From: GWC2-40-17 sp035400705
GTDB lineage: Bacteria > Patescibacteriota > Patescibacteriia > Magasanikbacterales > UBA10003
DNA: 22,603 bases
Assembly: GCA_035400705.1 (NCBI GenBank)
Contig: DAOMZV010000014.1
Location: 1-22,603 of the forward strand
Reading direction: 5' to 3'
The notes below the pieces were generated by a model that was not told the origin of the DNA, searched no databases, and worked only from the letters and a program-made list of their open reading frames with translations. The translations under genes and the position numbers were made by a program. Positions 21,056 to 22,603 of the stretch are shown piece after piece. Position 1 is the stretch's first letter. The number at the start of each line of letters is the position of its first letter.

Positions 21056-22471
21056 ATGATTAAACTTTTTAACACCCTGACTCGCCAAAAAGATGAACTC
21101 AAGCCCCTCTCAAAAAAACAGATCGGTCTTTATACTTGTGGTCCGACTGTTTACAACTATGCTCATATTGGCAATCTACGAACTTATGTTTTTGAAGACA
21201 TTCTCAAGAGAGTTTTAAAATATAATGGTTACCGAGTTAACCATATTATGAATATAACTGATGTCGGACATCTAACCTCTGACGCTGATTTTGGTGAAGA
21301 CAAAATGGAAAAAGGTGCCAAGCGCGAAGGCAAAACAGCTTGGGAAATTGCAGAATTTTATACTAAAAAATTCAAAGAAAACTTACAGGACCTAAACATT
21401 GAACCGCCTACTAAATGGTGTCCAGCAACCCAATATATTAAAGAACAAATTGCTTTAGTTCAAAAATTGATTGACAAAAACGTAACTTATACCACCTCTG
21501 ATGGAATTTATTTTGATACCACCAAAATAAAAAACTATGGCGAACTGGCTGGTTTACAAAAACAAAAACTCCAAGCTGGCGCGCGAGTAGATATAGGTGA
21601 GAAAAAAAATCCTCACGATTTTGCAATTTGGAAATTTACCGCTCCTGGAGAAAAGCGTCAGATGGAATGGGAGGCTTTTGAACATCAGGGTTTTCCTGGA
21701 TGGCATCTAGAATGTTCTGCCATCGCCCTCACCGAACTAGGAGAACAGTTTGATATTCATTGTGGTGGAGTTGATCATATTCCTGTTCACCACACCAATG
21801 AAATTGCCCAATCCGAAACCGCCACCGGCAAACAACCTTGGGTTAATTATTGGCTACACGGTGATTTTTTAAATCTCTCCGAAACTAAAATGGCCAAATC
21901 CGGAAACAACTTTATTACTTTGGATGCTTTAAAAAAAGACAACCTCAACCCCCTGGCTTACAGATTTTTATTATTACAAACTCATTACCGCAAAATTTTA
22001 AATTTTAACAAGGAAGCTTTAAAAGCAGCCCAAACCGGATTGGATAATTTGTATAAAGAGGCGAAAAAATTAAAAAAAGAAGGAGCCGAAGGAAGGCAGT
22101 TTGATCAAGAACTAGAAGAACGAATAAAAAAATCCTTTTTGGAAGAAATTAATGACGATCTTTTTGTGGCGGGAGCTTTAGCCGCTACTTGGGATAGAAT
22201 TGAATCTCGCAAAATTTCTTATCAAACCCTTTTACAGTTTGATAAAATTTTTGGTTTAGAGATTGAAGCTGGTGTTAAAAGCTTAGAAGAGGCAGAAAAA
22301 AATAAAAAAGAAGAAATCTTACCGCCCAATGTGGAAATCTTAAAACTGGCTCGCGAACAATTTAGACAAGAAAAAAATTGGGCTAAAAGCGATGAACTAA
22401 GAAAACAATTAGAAGACTTGGGTTATACCGTAGAAGACACTCCTCAAGGACAAAATTTAACTAAACTTTAA
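21056..22471 (+). CDS. cysS: Cysteinyl-tRNA synthetase
   Basis: A class I synthetase charging tRNACys with cysteine; 471 residues, full length. The catalytic core has YTCGPTVYNYAHIGNLRTY (zinc ligand C28; HIGN as the HIGH motif), WHLECSAIA (C220), GVDHIPVHHTNEIAQSE (H245 and E249 as zinc ligands by comparison with E. coli) and the KMSKS loop as KMAKS (278-282). The stretch HCGGVDHIPVHH differs from the HGGGSDLMFPHH of E. coli, a variant I recall from Patescibacteria. The helical tRNA-stem domain follows, ending with the anticodon-binding EQFRQEKNWAKSDELRKQLE segment. It is driven by a promoter divergent from the neighbouring unknown gene and followed after four bases by an epimerase-like gene. 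Confidence 0.97.
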   Translation: MIKLFNTLTRQKDELKPLSKKQIGLYTCGPTVYNYAHIGNLRTYVFEDILKRVLKYNGYRVNHIMNITDVGHLTSDADFGEDKMEKGAKREGKTAWEIAEFYTKKFKENLQDLNIEPPTKWCPATQYIKEQIALVQKLIDKNVTYTTSDGIYFDTTKIKNYGELAGLQKQKLQAGARVDIGEKKNPHDFAIWKFTAPGEKRQMEWEAFEHQGFPGWHLECSAIALTELGEQFDIHCGGVDHIPVHHTNEIAQSETATGKQPWVNYWLHGDFLNLSETKMAKSGNNFITLDALKKDNLNPLAYRFLLLQTHYRKILNFNKEALKAAQTGLDNLYKEAKKLKKEGAEGRQFDQELEERIKKSFLEEINDDLFVAGALAATWDRIESRKISYQTLLQFDKIFGLEIEAGVKSLEEAEKNKKEEILPPNVEILKLAREQFRQEKNWAKSDELRKQLEDLGYTVEDTPQGQNLTKL

Positions 22472-22475
22472 AATT

Positions 22476-22603
22476 ATGCATTTTTTAATTACCGGCGGTT
22501 CCGGATTTTTAGGCATCAATTTAATTCGTTATCTTTTAAATCGCGGACATCAAATCACTTCTTTAGACCTAGTGCCTTTTGATTATCCAGAAAAAAATCA
22601 GAT
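22476..22603 (+). CDS. NAD-dependent epimerase/dehydratase-like protein (3' cut by window edge)
   Basis: Only the first 42 codons are visible. They encode MHFLITGGSGFLGINLIRYL and then LNRGHQITSLDLVPF, the first beta-alpha-beta unit of an extended short-chain dehydrogenase: the GGSGFLG loop binds the NAD(P) diphosphate and the D at the end of strand 2 (SLD) suggests NAD preference. Such enzymes often modify nucleotide sugars, but reductase and lyase relatives share this start. It is joined to cysS by the SD-less junction TAAAATTATG. Confidence 0.85.
   Translation, partial: MHFLITGGSGFLGINLIRYLLNRGHQITSLDLVPFDYPEKNQ

Noticed and set aside
21890..21910. KMAKS instead of KMSKS in CysS as a sign of inactivation
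   Set aside because: Alanine at the middle position occurs in functional class I synthetases, and all zinc and HIGH motif residues are intact.
1..22603. Alternative genetic code with TGA as glycine, known in some Patescibacteria lineages
   Set aside because: Several conserved genes end at TGA exactly where the family should end (pilD, LOG protein, GT2), and no conserved protein reads through TGA.
1..22603. CRISPR array, insertion sequence, phage or integron content
   Set aside because: No set of regularly spaced direct repeats, transposase or integrase-like reading frame, or target-site duplication was seen; the genes are compact core and surface functions.

Overview
The window is AT-rich, densely packed bacterial DNA that uses the standard code (TGA is a real stop, e.g. 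at 12458-12460 and 17686-17688). The set of proteins suggests a Candidate Phyla Radiation / Patescibacteria genome, probably Parcubacteria-like: a type IV pilus locus beside a CheY-like protein, a short C-terminal WIC...NGEWVK tag on a membrane protein, a secreted repeat protein, an orphan LigB-like protein, a variant Lgt, and very few Shine-Dalgarno sites. This placement is inference from gene content and recall; no database search was possible.

Left arm, plus strand (1-5362): the C-terminal half of ClpB enters from the left edge. A promoter at 1446-1474 then drives a tight cluster of a secreted repeat protein, a LigB-like protein, a small unknown protein, peptide deformylase (def) and methionyl-tRNA formyltransferase (fmt). 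The last two act at opposite ends of N-formylmethionine metabolism.

Surface polysaccharide block, minus strand (10038 down to 5315): a Wzx-like flippase, a GT4 and a GT2 glycosyltransferase and a Wzy/O-antigen-ligase-like protein form a compact operon that ends in a convergent overlap with fmt.

Middle, minus strand (11714 down to 10126): a two-gene unit of a small membrane protein and an Xre-type repressor sits behind a strong promoter with two near-identical 20-bp operators. Next come a NUDIX gene whose 5' end appears frameshifted at a T7/A7 run, and tRNA-Ser(GGA).

Housekeeping block, minus strand (17670 down to 11700): ligA, gatC, gatA, a double-domain LOG-family protein and lgt. The last codons of lgt lie inside the tRNA-Ser gene. 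GatCA is two thirds of the tRNA-dependent amidotransferase; gatB is not in the window.

Pilus block, minus strand (20465 down to 17686): pilM, a CheY-like receiver, a major-pilin-like prepilin with a near-perfect Shine-Dalgarno, and the prepilin peptidase pilD. Right end: an unknown small protein on the minus strand and cysS on the plus strand diverge from a promoter region with overlapping -35 boxes, and an NAD-dependent epimerase-like gene runs off the right edge.

No CRISPR array, insertion sequence, prophage or obvious defence system was seen. The most unusual observations are the NUDIX frameshift, the double-operator membrane protein/repressor pair, the lgt-tRNA overlap, the double LOG protein with one altered active site, and the recurring terminator-to-promoter fusions with very short leaders.
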